This document shows positions 26,868-35,664 of a stretch of DNA of 64,000 nt, in pieces. The notes under the pieces were generated by a model. The model saw only the letters and a list, made by a program, of their open reading frames with translations, searched no databases and was not told the DNA's origin. This stretch comes from Galbibacter sp048266365. Its GTDB lineage: Bacteria > Bacteroidota > Bacteroidia > Flavobacteriales > Flavobacteriaceae. A program made the position numbers and the translations under genes. Numbering within the stretch: the first letter of the stretch is position 1; the number at the start of each line of letters is the position of its first letter. The stretch is taken from the NCBI RefSeq assembly GCF_048266365.1, contig NZ_JBLWZP010000007.1, positions 156,546 to 220,545 of the forward strand, given 5' to 3'.

Positions 26868-29657
26868 ATGAGGCATTTATTTACAGTTGTATTACTGTTC
26901 ACATGCGCCCTTATAAGCGCACAGGAAACTACTGGATCAGTAGTTGGTATAATCTCGGACAAAGAGATGAATAATGGTCCACTGCCGTTTGCTAATGTGC
27001 AAATTAAAGGCACATCAAAAGGAACTACTACAGATATAGACGGCTTGTATGAAATCAGCACCGTTGAACCGGGCACCTATACCATTGTTATTAGTTTTAT
27101 CGGTTATGAAACCCTTGAGGTTCCAAATATCAAAGTAGAAGCCGGCAAAGTAACTGAGCTCAACACTGGAATCGGAGCAGGCAGCGTAAGTCTAGATGAA
27201 GTAGTAGTAACAACTACTGTTAGAAGGGATTCTCAAGTGGCTCTCCTTTTGGAACAGAAAAGAGCTATTGAGATTAAGGAAAGTATAGGAGCCCAACAAT
27301 TATCTAAATTGGGGGTATCGGATGTTGCCACGGCAACAACTAAAATTTCCGGGGTAACCAGCAGTGAAGCTTCTGGAGATTTATTTGTTCGAGGACTTGG
27401 GGATAGATATTTGCACACAACCTTAAACGGGATGCCAATCCCATCAGATGATGTTGAACGTAAGAATATCGATTTAAGTTTGTTTCCTACAAGTATAATC
27501 CAAAACGTTGGAATTAGTAAAACCTATTCGACAGACCAGTCTGCAGACCAGTCTTCGGGTAATATAGATGTTTCTTCCAGAGAACTAGTGGGAGATTCTG
27601 AATTGAGTTTAGGAGTCAAGGGAGGTGTAAATACCAATGTCACTAAAAGTGGGGTTTTTGACAACTTTAGGGCAACAGCTAACAAAGGAGATGTAGTTTT
27701 AGGGGTTTACACTGAATCCGGAGCTTCAGAAGGATCAATTATAGGACAAAGTTGGGATACTGAAAAAGTAAATGCTCCTGTTGATTACCAATACACACTT
27801 ACTGCAGGAAAAAGAATAGGAGAAAAGCTCAAGGTTCTTTTTACTGGATATCAATCTTCAAAACACAACTACAGAGAAGGCTTGTTTAGACAATACGACT
27901 CAAATTTCATTGATGATTCAATTACGGATGCAACCACTTATTCCAAGACTATTAATACAACCGGGTTATTAGACGTTAATTATAGTCTAAACACCAAGCA
28001 TAAGTTGAAATTCAATAGTTTATTTATTAATAAACTTAACGATGCAGTGTTTGAGGGAGGACGCAATGGTGAGGCGTCAATTTTTGAAGAAACAGCTCCG
28101 GCTGAAGGCTTATCTCAGTTTATTCGAGATCAGAACATTATACAAACAAATTTGTGGGTTAATCAACTCTTTGGCACACACCAATTGACTGAGAATAATA
28201 CTCTTGATTGGGGGGTTGGATACAATTTGGTCAATGCCGATCAACCAAATCGTATACGAAATGAGCTAAATGTCGATATGCAGGACAGCTTTGTTCAGTT
28301 GGGAAGAACTGGTGGGTTCCAACAAAGAAAATCCAAACAGGAGATTGATGACAACGAGATTAATGCCATAATTAAAGATGCTATTTACTTTTCTAGAGAG
28401 GAAGGGAATACACAGAGTCTAAGTTTTGGTGCGAGTTACAGGAACAAGAAGCGTGACTTTTATTCAAAGTTTTACGGAGTATATGAACGTGTTAAAAATG
28501 TAGTACACCCTACTTCGGTAGATGAGATGTCCAGTATTTTTACTTATGATAATTTTGAAAGAGGTCATTTGATATACAATGAACTACAAGCGGATACCTA
28601 TGAAGGAGAATTAGAATCTATAGCTGGTTTTGCGAACTTTAATATCGAGGTGGATAACCTCAATGTTAATCTAGGAGTAAGGTATCAGAATGATAAGTTA
28701 AATGTGGCATATAATGTCGGGAATATTCCAGGAAGGCTAGGAGAATCTTATAATTTGTATGATAATTTTTATCCGAGCTTAAACTTAAAATACAGCTTAG
28801 GAGAGAAGCACAGTCTTCGTTTTGCAACTAGTAGAACCATTACGTTACCTGAATTTAAGGAAATAGCGCCGTTTGAGTATGTGTCTCCTACAGGACAGGT
28901 GACTAGAGGGAATCCTGATATAATGGCATCCACAAATTATAATTATGATTTAAAGTGGGAATTCTTTCCTTCCAGGACCCAACTGATTTCATTAACCGGA
29001 TTTTACAAACAGATTAATGATCCAATAAACAAAGTTTTGGACAGAGGATCAGCTGGAGTGTTTTCTTATTTTAATTCTGCTGAACGGGCTAATGTTTATG
29101 GGTTGGAATTTGAAACCAGACTTAATCTGATTAAACCTGAGGAAGGTCAGGGGTATGGCTTGGATCTCAATCTTAATGCTACCAGAATGTGGCATAATCA
29201 GGATCTTAAAGAAATATACAATGAGGATGGGAATTTTGTAAGAACCTTTAGATATAAAGGAATAACGGAGACCAAGTTACAAGGGGCTTCAGATTGGATT
29301 TTTAACGGAAGTCTTAATTTCTCAACGAATTCAGAGAATCCTTTTGATGTAGCTTTAATCGCAAGTTATGCTTCGGATAAGGTGTATGCCCTTGGCGCTC
29401 CAACTATTCAGACCCAAAGCGAGACTTACTATAACGATGCTATTATAGAGCAGGGTTTTTTATTGCTTGATGCCGTAATAAGTAAACAGTTCAATAAGCA
29501 TTGGGGGCTTAGATTAACCGGACAGAATTTATTGAATCCTGAAATAAAAAGAACTCAAAAAATTAGACCTAGTACAACTGGCATTGAAACCGAGGAGGTT
29601 ATCAGTTCGTACTCTAACGGGGCTGTTTTAAGTCTCGGTATTAATTATACTTTTTAA
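26868..29657 (+). CDS. TonB-dependent outer membrane receptor with carboxypeptidase-like N-domain
   Basis: A 929-residue outer-membrane importer. Signal peptide (1-18, ending LISAQ), a CarboxypepD_reg-like domain (about 22-105, FANVQIKGTSKGTTTDIDGL), a plug domain (about 115-240, with VRGLGDRYLHTTLNGMPIPS) and a 22-strand-type barrel ending in Phe (VLSLGINYTF). No SusD partner follows. Divergent from PhoB/PhoR and followed after 40 bases by a duplicated surface lipoprotein, so phosphate or organophosphate uptake is a fair guess. The ligand itself cannot be read from sequence. Confidence 0.9.
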   Translation: MRHLFTVVLLFTCALISAQETTGSVVGIISDKEMNNGPLPFANVQIKGTSKGTTTDIDGLYEISTVEPGTYTIVISFIGYETLEVPNIKVEAGKVTELNTGIGAGSVSLDEVVVTTTVRRDSQVALLLEQKRAIEIKESIGAQQLSKLGVSDVATATTKISGVTSSEASGDLFVRGLGDRYLHTTLNGMPIPSDDVERKNIDLSLFPTSIIQNVGISKTYSTDQSADQSSGNIDVSSRELVGDSELSLGVKGGVNTNVTKSGVFDNFRATANKGDVVLGVYTESGASEGSIIGQSWDTEKVNAPVDYQYTLTAGKRIGEKLKVLFTGYQSSKHNYREGLFRQYDSNFIDDSITDATTYSKTINTTGLLDVNYSLNTKHKLKFNSLFINKLNDAVFEGGRNGEASIFEETAPAEGLSQFIRDQNIIQTNLWVNQLFGTHQLTENNTLDWGVGYNLVNADQPNRIRNELNVDMQDSFVQLGRTGGFQQRKSKQEIDDNEINAIIKDAIYFSREEGNTQSLSFGASYRNKKRDFYSKFYGVYERVKNVVHPTSVDEMSSIFTYDNFERGHLIYNELQADTYEGELESIAGFANFNIEVDNLNVNLGVRYQNDKLNVAYNVGNIPGRLGESYNLYDNFYPSLNLKYSLGEKHSLRFATSRTITLPEFKEIAPFEYVSPTGQVTRGNPDIMASTNYNYDLKWEFFPSRTQLISLTGFYKQINDPINKVLDRGSAGVFSYFNSAERANVYGLEFETRLNLIKPEEGQGYGLDLNLNATRMWHNQDLKEIYNEDGNFVRTFRYKGITETKLQGASDWIFNGSLNFSTNSENPFDVALIASYASDKVYALGAPTIQTQSETYYNDAIIEQGFLLLDAVISKQFNKHWGLRLTGQNLLNPEIKRTQKIRPSTTGIETEEVISSYSNGAVLSLGINYTF

Positions 29658-29697
29658 AAACTGAAACTCTTAAATTAATTTTTAATATTTAGCAATC

Positions 29698-31638
29698 ATG
29701 AAAAAATCATTAATTAAATTATCACTATTTCTTACTGTGGTTTGTGCGCTTATCATAACTACTTCCTGTAGTAGCGATGATGACTCGGGGGTAACTCCAC
29801 CACCTTCATCTAATAACGCCCTTGTTGGTACTATAGATGAAGACCTTACCTTGGATCCGACTGTTCAATATACAGTAGCAGGGGAGTTCTTTGTAACCGG
29901 GGGAGCTACTTTAACCATTCCTGCTGGAACAAAAATCGTTTCTGAGACTGGAACAGATCATTATATAGCTATTGACAGAGGGGCTAAAATTGATGTCCAG
30001 GGAACTGCAGCAAATCCTGTTACGATGACTTCTGTTAATGAAACTCCAGGAGATTGGGGAGGTTTAGTTATTTTAGGAGATGCGACTACTACAGCAGGAT
30101 TAGATGTTATTGCTGAGGTCGGTGGTTTTGTATACGGGGGAACTAACGATACTGATAATTCTGGTTCTATCAAGTATCTTATTATTAATTACGCCGGGGC
30201 ACAGATCAAGCCTGAATCTCAATACAATGGTCTTACACTTTATTCAGTAGGTTCAGGAACTACCATAGATAATGTAGCAATCCTTAATGGTACTGATGAC
30301 GGGGTTGAATTTTTCGGAGGTACTGTGTCAGCAACAAACTTATATTTAGAAAACAATGAGGATGATGCAGTTGACTGGACAGAAGGTTGGAATGGAACGG
30401 TAGAAAACACATATGTGTTGCATGCTATTGAAGGATTTTCAACTGCTATCGAAGCCGACGGTGATAATAACAATCCTCAAATTATCAATTTCACTGCAGT
30501 ATCAACTACCGGTGGAACAGCTTTACAGTTTAAAAAGCAGTCCGGTGCTACTATTACTGGATTATCTTTAATCGGGTATACAACTTCTATAGATAGACCA
30601 GATGATAGTGCTTTGACTAATATTCAAATAGAAGGTGCTGATGCTGATCCTTATTCGAGTTATACAACTGAAGCCTCTGTGGATGTAAGTGCATTTGCAT
30701 GGGTTAAATCTGGTACAACGATTTCGGAAGATGTATTACAGGGTGTATTAGAATCAGAGGTTACTTTGGATGCATCTGTATCATATAAATTAAATTCATC
30801 TTTTATTGTAAAAGATGGTGGTAAATTAATTATCCCTGCTGGTACTAAAATTACAGCTGCCTCCGGTGGAACTTCAGTTTATATTGCAGTACTTAAAGGC
30901 GGACAAATTGATATTCAGGGAACTCCTGAAAACCCTGTTGTCATGGCTTCGGAAACGGCTCAACCTGGAGATTGGGGTGGTTTGACCATCTGTGGTAATG
31001 CAACCACTACTGAAGGCGTTGACGCAATTGCAGAAATTGGAGGATTTGTTTACGGAGGAACTGACGATACCGATAGTTCTGGTAGCATAACTAACTTGGT
31101 TATTATTGGGACGGGAGCTCAGATTAACTCAGAGTCTCAGTATAACGGAGTTTCTTTCTATGCTGTTGGTTCAGGTACAACTGTTGAAAATATAGCAGTT
31201 AAGAATGGTGCAGATGACGGGGTTGAATTCTTCGGAGGAACCGTTTCTGCTACTAATCTTTATTTGGAAAACAATGAAGATGATGCGGTTGACTGGACAG
31301 AAGGTTGGAATGGTACGGTTACCAATACATATGTTTCACATACTGTTGCAGGATTTTCTACTGCCCTTGAGGCTGATGGTATCAACAATGATCCTCAGTT
31401 GGTTAACTTTACGGCAATTTCAACAGTTGATGGTACGGCACTTCAATTCAAGAAGCAGTCCGGAGCTGGCATTACTAACCTATACTTGAGTGGTTATGCA
31501 ACTCAGGTGGATATGGTTGATGGAGGAGCTCTTTCTAATGTACAAATAGATGGTGCTGTTGCTGATCCAGCTGGTGATTATACCGCTGGAACTCAGGTTG
31601 ATATAACTGGGTGGTCTTGGATTAATGCTTCTTTATAA
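29698..31638 (+). CDS. tandem-duplicated surface lipoprotein, right-handed beta-helix type
   Basis: A 646-residue lipoprotein: lipobox TTSC (Cys24) followed by SSDDDS, the acidic export tag that sends Bacteroidota lipoproteins to the cell surface. The rest is two copies of one domain (about 42-336 and 348-646), each opening with LTIPAGTKI or LIIPAGTKI, then GDWGGL, an EVGGFVYGGT-type loop, and DDGVEFFGGTVSATNLYLEN continuing to WNGTV. The 36-residue core is identical in both copies (200-235 and 506-541). The Gly/Asn-rich pattern suggests a parallel beta-helix. It is co-transcribed with the TonB receptor 40 bases upstream and is probably its surface-exposed partner in ligand capture. A terminator follows at 31685-31720. 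Confidence 0.82.
   Translation: MKKSLIKLSLFLTVVCALIITTSCSSDDDSGVTPPPSSNNALVGTIDEDLTLDPTVQYTVAGEFFVTGGATLTIPAGTKIVSETGTDHYIAIDRGAKIDVQGTAANPVTMTSVNETPGDWGGLVILGDATTTAGLDVIAEVGGFVYGGTNDTDNSGSIKYLIINYAGAQIKPESQYNGLTLYSVGSGTTIDNVAILNGTDDGVEFFGGTVSATNLYLENNEDDAVDWTEGWNGTVENTYVLHAIEGFSTAIEADGDNNNPQIINFTAVSTTGGTALQFKKQSGATITGLSLIGYTTSIDRPDDSALTNIQIEGADADPYSSYTTEASVDVSAFAWVKSGTTISEDVLQGVLESEVTLDASVSYKLNSSFIVKDGGKLIIPAGTKITAASGGTSVYIAVLKGGQIDIQGTPENPVVMASETAQPGDWGGLTICGNATTTEGVDAIAEIGGFVYGGTDDTDSSGSITNLVIIGTGAQINSESQYNGVSFYAVGSGTTVENIAVKNGADDGVEFFGGTVSATNLYLENNEDDAVDWTEGWNGTVTNTYVSHTVAGFSTALEADGINNDPQLVNFTAISTVDGTALQFKKQSGAGITNLYLSGYATQVDMVDGGALSNVQIDGAVADPAGDYTAGTQVDITGWSWINASL
30295..30402 (+). repeat. 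copy 1 of the conserved 36-residue core
   Basis: Encodes residues 200-235 of the duplicated lipoprotein. Compared with copy 2 at 31213-31320 it has 15 base differences in 108, all silent. Confidence 0.9.
31213..31320 (+). repeat. copy 2 of the conserved 36-residue core
   Basis: Encodes residues 506-541 of the same lipoprotein; protein identical to copy 1 while codons differ, so the duplication is old and the motif is under strong constraint. Confidence 0.9.
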
Positions 31639-31684
31639 TTCAAATCACCTCGAAGAAGGTTAATAACCAATAGATAATATATAG

Positions 31685-31720
31685 AAACCCCTATCTGACA
31701 TTGTTCGGATAGGGGTTTTT
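31685..31720 (+). terminator. terminator of the TonB receptor-lipoprotein operon
   Basis: Stem AAACCCCTATC (31685-31695) and GATAGGGGTTT (31708-31718) with extra pairs in the loop and a run of T after it. Confidence 0.8.
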
Positions 31721-31814
31721 ATTTATTATTTCCTAACAATTAATTCATAAATGGGGTTCTTTTAGACAAGGATTTTTTTATAATTTCAAGTATTAAATCC
31801 TAAATCTTTAAATC

Positions 31815-33323
31815 ATGAAAAAAATTACTTTATTGTTAATTATTCTTTGTACCACTAATGTTGCCGCACAGGTAACCGAAAAATACCATAGGGTAAAAAG
31901 GGTATACACAAATGGTTCTTCAATACAGGATTTTTGTTTAAATGGAACAACATCTACTTTAGATCGTAAATTGAATATTCTTATAGAAGACAGACTTCCA
32001 GTTGGAACAACATTTTATTACAACTTTGGAGAAGGAACTATGCTTTGGGCTGTTACATATTCACATGATACTAGTACCAGTGATCAAGACTATACAATAA
32101 ATGGAGCTACGATAACTGTACAAGATATATGTACATATACTTATAAGTATCATCGGTTTTATTACCTAGGTAACACAGCCTTGCAGGCTCAACAGGAATA
32201 TTGTAATATAGCAACTAATACTAATGATGCTAAAGTTGACATTTTAACACTCGAACCTTTAACATCTGATAGGGTTTATTATGTAGACAGAAGTTTAAAT
32301 AGCTATCCACCAGGATATTATTATCTCAAATTTTCATATTATTATGATTCTTCTGATGAAGACGATATGTTGGAAGATACTTCTTCTATGTCTCCAGTTA
32401 GATTCCCGGATTCGGATAATGACGGGATTATTGATGCATGTGATAATAATGGGAAATACCATGTAATTAAATATAGAGGACAAACACAACAAGAAGCAGA
32501 GGCTTCAAAATGTAATAATGATACTGAGAATTCGGTGGGAGTTAACATTAATATTTCTCAAAAGCTTACAGTTGGTAGGATTTATAATATAGATAGAGGA
32601 ACCGGAATTGGACATAGGTATTATGAAGTAACCTCTGCTCAAGATAATTCAAATCCATCAGCGCCAATAACTATAGATAATTCTAATATTGGTAGTTCAT
32701 TTATAGCTGATTGCTCAGTATCAGAATTAGCAGATATTGAAATCACTAATTTAAGAATATTGCGCAATGGAAGTACTGAGATTTATAATTCTGATATTAA
32801 TAGTACACCTACTTTAAGTTATAACAATAATTATGAATTTATATTTACTTTAGAAAATACGGGAGGTGAGGGAATTAATGTTAATTTAGCAAAGTTTTTT
32901 TCATACAACAGTACATTCGATAGCTATAATGACTATTTCATAGATGATGATGAAGTAAGTTCGATCTCGTCTGGAGGTCAAGCTACGCTTAGAACCTACG
33001 TTACTCCGGGTAATAACTATATAGGTCCTGCAAGCGTTTCAAATGGTCAAGGGTATTATTTTATTTTTTCAGTAGTTTTTGAAAGTAGCAACAATAGTGT
33101 CTATGAATATATAAATAGCATAGGAATTATTTATTCTACAAATACGTCCTCCAAAACATTTTTAAAATCATATCAACTTGAGGCATACGATTTTTCGGGG
33201 AACCAAGTTTCATCAGAAACAGTAAGAAGTAAAGAAGAGGAAGAAGAAGTAATACAAAGTTTGCCAGGAGGAAGTTATATTATCAAAGCAAATGATAAAA
33301 CCTTTAAAATATCTAAGGATTAA
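31815..33323 (+). CDS. secreted three-repeat protein with T9SS sorting domain
   Basis: A 502-residue exported protein I do not recognise as a known family. Signal peptide 1-19 (NVAAQ). Three repeats follow, each opening with KYH and holding two cysteines: 23-106 (Cys41, Cys106), 111-209 (Cys130, Cys209) and 214-300 (Cys233, Cys300); the first Cys is always 18-19 residues in and the last residue of the repeat is the second Cys. A calcium-type stretch PDSDNDGIIDACD (198-210) ends repeat 2. A CARDB-like adhesion domain (about 305-440; LENTGGEGINVN) and a type A T9SS C-terminal signal (about 446-502; LEAYDFSGNQV then LPGGSYIIKANDKTFKISK) finish it. The gene is AT-rich, stands alone, and starts after a terminator. 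Confidence 0.75.
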   Translation: MKKITLLLIILCTTNVAAQVTEKYHRVKRVYTNGSSIQDFCLNGTTSTLDRKLNILIEDRLPVGTTFYYNFGEGTMLWAVTYSHDTSTSDQDYTINGATITVQDICTYTYKYHRFYYLGNTALQAQQEYCNIATNTNDAKVDILTLEPLTSDRVYYVDRSLNSYPPGYYYLKFSYYYDSSDEDDMLEDTSSMSPVRFPDSDNDGIIDACDNNGKYHVIKYRGQTQQEAEASKCNNDTENSVGVNINISQKLTVGRIYNIDRGTGIGHRYYEVTSAQDNSNPSAPITIDNSNIGSSFIADCSVSELADIEITNLRILRNGSTEIYNSDINSTPTLSYNNNYEFIFTLENTGGEGINVNLAKFFSYNSTFDSYNDYFIDDDEVSSISSGGQATLRTYVTPGNNYIGPASVSNGQGYYFIFSVVFESSNNSVYEYINSIGIIYSTNTSSKTFLKSYQLEAYDFSGNQVSSETVRSKEEEEEVIQSLPGGSYIIKANDKTFKISKD

Positions 33324-33422
33324 ATTATTTTGAATAGAATATAGGGACGGCCTTTTGTATAAAAACCTGACTGTTTTTTTTGTTTTCTAATTTCCCTATT
33401 TTTGCGCAGATAAAACGGATAC

Positions 33423-34397
33423 ATGGATTCCCAAGCTATTTTCAATATTCAATCGGCAAATGACTTCGAGGAAGTAGCTTTGGAGGTGTTTATACTTCAA
33501 TATAAGAAAAATAAAACTTATCAGGAGTTTTGTAATCACCTTGGTAGAACACCTAAAGAAGTGACGGCTGTATCTGATATTCCATTTTTGCCTATCGAAT
33601 TTTTTAAATCCCGAAAGATTGTTTGCTCTGCGGATGCCGAGGATATAATTTTTTCTAGCAGCGGTACCACGGGAAGCGTGACCAGTAAGCATTACGTCAC
33701 TGATTTGGGGGTGTATAAGCAAAGTTTTAGACAAGGATTTACCCACTTCTACGACGACATCAAAGACTATACTGTTCTAGCCCTATTACCTTCTTATCTG
33801 GAGCGTACAGGCTCCTCATTGATCTATATGGCTAATGACATGATTGAGCAGTCAGGTGCAAAAGAAAGTGGCTTTTATCTGCACAACATTGATCAACTCG
33901 CCTACCAATTAAAGGAGTTGGATAATTCCGGCAAAAAAGTGCTGCTTATAGGGGTGTCTTTTGCCTTATTGGACCTCGTTGAAAAACATAAGTTCGATCT
34001 GAAAAATACCATAATCATGGAAACCGGTGGTATGAAAGGTAGACGAAAAGAGCTTATCCGAAATGAATTACATCAAATGCTTTGTCACGGTTTTGGAGTG
34101 GATAGTATTCACTCAGAATACGGAATGACCGAACTACTTTCACAGGCCTATTCAAAAGATGATGGTGTGTTTGGGTGCCCGCCATGGATGAAAATTCTCA
34201 TTAGGGATCCTGAGGATCCTTTAAGTTTACTGCCTGCTGGTAAATCTGGAGGATTGAATATTGTCGATCTGGCCAATCTGAATTCCTGTTCGTTTATTGC
34301 AACCCAAGATTTGGGGAAACTTCACGGGGAGGGCTTTGAGGTTATCGGGCGCTTTGATCACTCTGATATCAGGGGTTGTAATTTAATGGTGCTTTAA
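33423..34397 (+). CDS. LuxE-like acyl-protein synthetase/acyltransferase family protein
   Basis: A 324-residue member of the adenylate-forming superfamily close to LuxE acyl-protein synthetases. The AMP-binding loop FSSSGTTGSVTSKHYV (about residues 77-92), the PFLPIEFFKS approach segment, METGGMKGRRKELIR and HSEYGMTELLSQAY are family blocks. It should activate a carboxylic acid as acyl-adenylate and pass it to a protein or thiol; the acid is unknown. A TATTTTTG box (33397-33404) 19 bases before the ATG is the probable -7 element. Single gene. Confidence 0.8.
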   Translation: MDSQAIFNIQSANDFEEVALEVFILQYKKNKTYQEFCNHLGRTPKEVTAVSDIPFLPIEFFKSRKIVCSADAEDIIFSSSGTTGSVTSKHYVTDLGVYKQSFRQGFTHFYDDIKDYTVLALLPSYLERTGSSLIYMANDMIEQSGAKESGFYLHNIDQLAYQLKELDNSGKKVLLIGVSFALLDLVEKHKFDLKNTIIMETGGMKGRRKELIRNELHQMLCHGFGVDSIHSEYGMTELLSQAYSKDDGVFGCPPWMKILIRDPEDPLSLLPAGKSGGLNIVDLANLNSCSFIATQDLGKLHGEGFEVIGRFDHSDIRGCNLMVL

Positions 34398-34642
34398 TTC
34401 AAGGTATTGTTACCTGGCTATAAGGATGTGATACGTAATGGTTGACACTTCAAAAAAACATTCTGTATATTTACATTAAGGAGCTTTTAGTAGGTTTTAC
34501 AGCCTGTAAGGTATTAGTTGATGTTTCGTTAAAATAAATATCATTTTAATTAAAATTATCAATAATGCAGTAATGTTATCGGGATATTGCGGTGGATACG
34601 ATAAAAAGCTTAATTTTGATTTCGCATTAAAGGATAAGGATA

Positions 34643-35662
34643 ATGAGGCAAAAAATAACGCTAAAAGAAATATCGAGACGATTCAATGTTTCTATTTCTA
34701 CAGTTTCCAAAGCGCTGAAAGACAGCCCGGAGATTAGTGAAAAAACAAAGGAGATTATACAGGCATTTGCCAAGGAGCATCATTACAAGCCAAATAATAT
34801 TGCCTTGAGTTTGAAGAATCAAAAAACCAAGAATCTCGGAATTATCCTTCCGGAAATTGTGCATTATTTCTTCTCCTCGGTTATAACAGGAATTGAACGA
34901 TTGGCTACCGAAAAGGGCTATAATGTTATCGTCTGTATTTCAAACGAATCCTTTGATAAAGAGGTGATCAATATGCAGATGTTAGCCAACGGAAGTATAG
35001 ATGGTTTTATCATGTCGCTTTCAATGGGGACTGAAAACAAACAGGATTTCCACCATATTAAGGAGGTAATTAACCAGGGAATGCCGGTAGTGATGATTGA
35101 CCGGGTAACGGATCAAGTGGAATGCGATAAGGTTATTATCGATGACTTCCAAGGCGCATACAATGCCGTTACCTATTTGATAGAGTCAGGTCGTAAAAAC
35201 ATTGCTTTAATCGGTATGCCTGATTATATGAGTGTTGGTAATTTACGAACTCAAGGATATCGTAAGGCACTGGAAGATCACGGAATCCCGGTGGATGATA
35301 ATTTAATTGTCAAAGTAGAAGATCCTTATGGGGGATCAGAAGTCATTGAACAATTACTGGTAAACCATACCGTTGATGCCGTGTTCGGGGTCACTGAATT
35401 TTTTGCAGTTTCTGCGATGAAAATAGCCCAGAAAATGGGGAAATCTGCGCCTAAAGATATCTCCATAATTGGATTTACCGATGGTATAATCTCCATAAGC
35501 AGTAGCCCGTCACTTACTACTGTAAGTCAAGGTGGTGAAGAGATTGGGGAGAAGGCCGCAGATCTGTTGATCAAGCGCCTTGAGGATCCTGATTATGAAA
35601 ACAGACCTTTTGTTACAGAAATCATCAAATCCAGTCTGGTAAAAAGAGAATCAACACTTTAA
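34643..35662 (+). CDS. LacI/GalR family transcriptional regulator
   Basis: A 339-residue repressor-type protein: helix-turn-helix TLKEISRRFNVSISTVSKALK (residues about 5-25, given as TLKEISRRFNV and SISTVSKALK) with hinge helix, then a periplasmic-binding-like sugar domain (60-339; NLGIILPEIVHYFFSS, DGFIMSLS, VVMIDRV, DISIIGFTDG). No sugar operon lies on either side, so its targets are elsewhere. It converges on the esterase-like gene with two bases between stops. Confidence 0.92.
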   Translation: MRQKITLKEISRRFNVSISTVSKALKDSPEISEKTKEIIQAFAKEHHYKPNNIALSLKNQKTKNLGIILPEIVHYFFSSVITGIERLATEKGYNVIVCISNESFDKEVINMQMLANGSIDGFIMSLSMGTENKQDFHHIKEVINQGMPVVMIDRVTDQVECDKVIIDDFQGAYNAVTYLIESGRKNIALIGMPDYMSVGNLRTQGYRKALEDHGIPVDDNLIVKVEDPYGGSEVIEQLLVNHTVDAVFGVTEFFAVSAMKIAQKMGKSAPKDISIIGFTDGIISISSSPSLTTVSQGGEEIGEKAADLLIKRLEDPDYENRPFVTEIIKSSLVKRESTL

Positions 35663-35664
35663 GA

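Noticed and set aside
33396..33746. A reverse-strand open frame over the start of the LuxE-like gene
   Set aside because: It is antisense to a clear coding gene, has no recognisable motif and would need overlap with its promoter.
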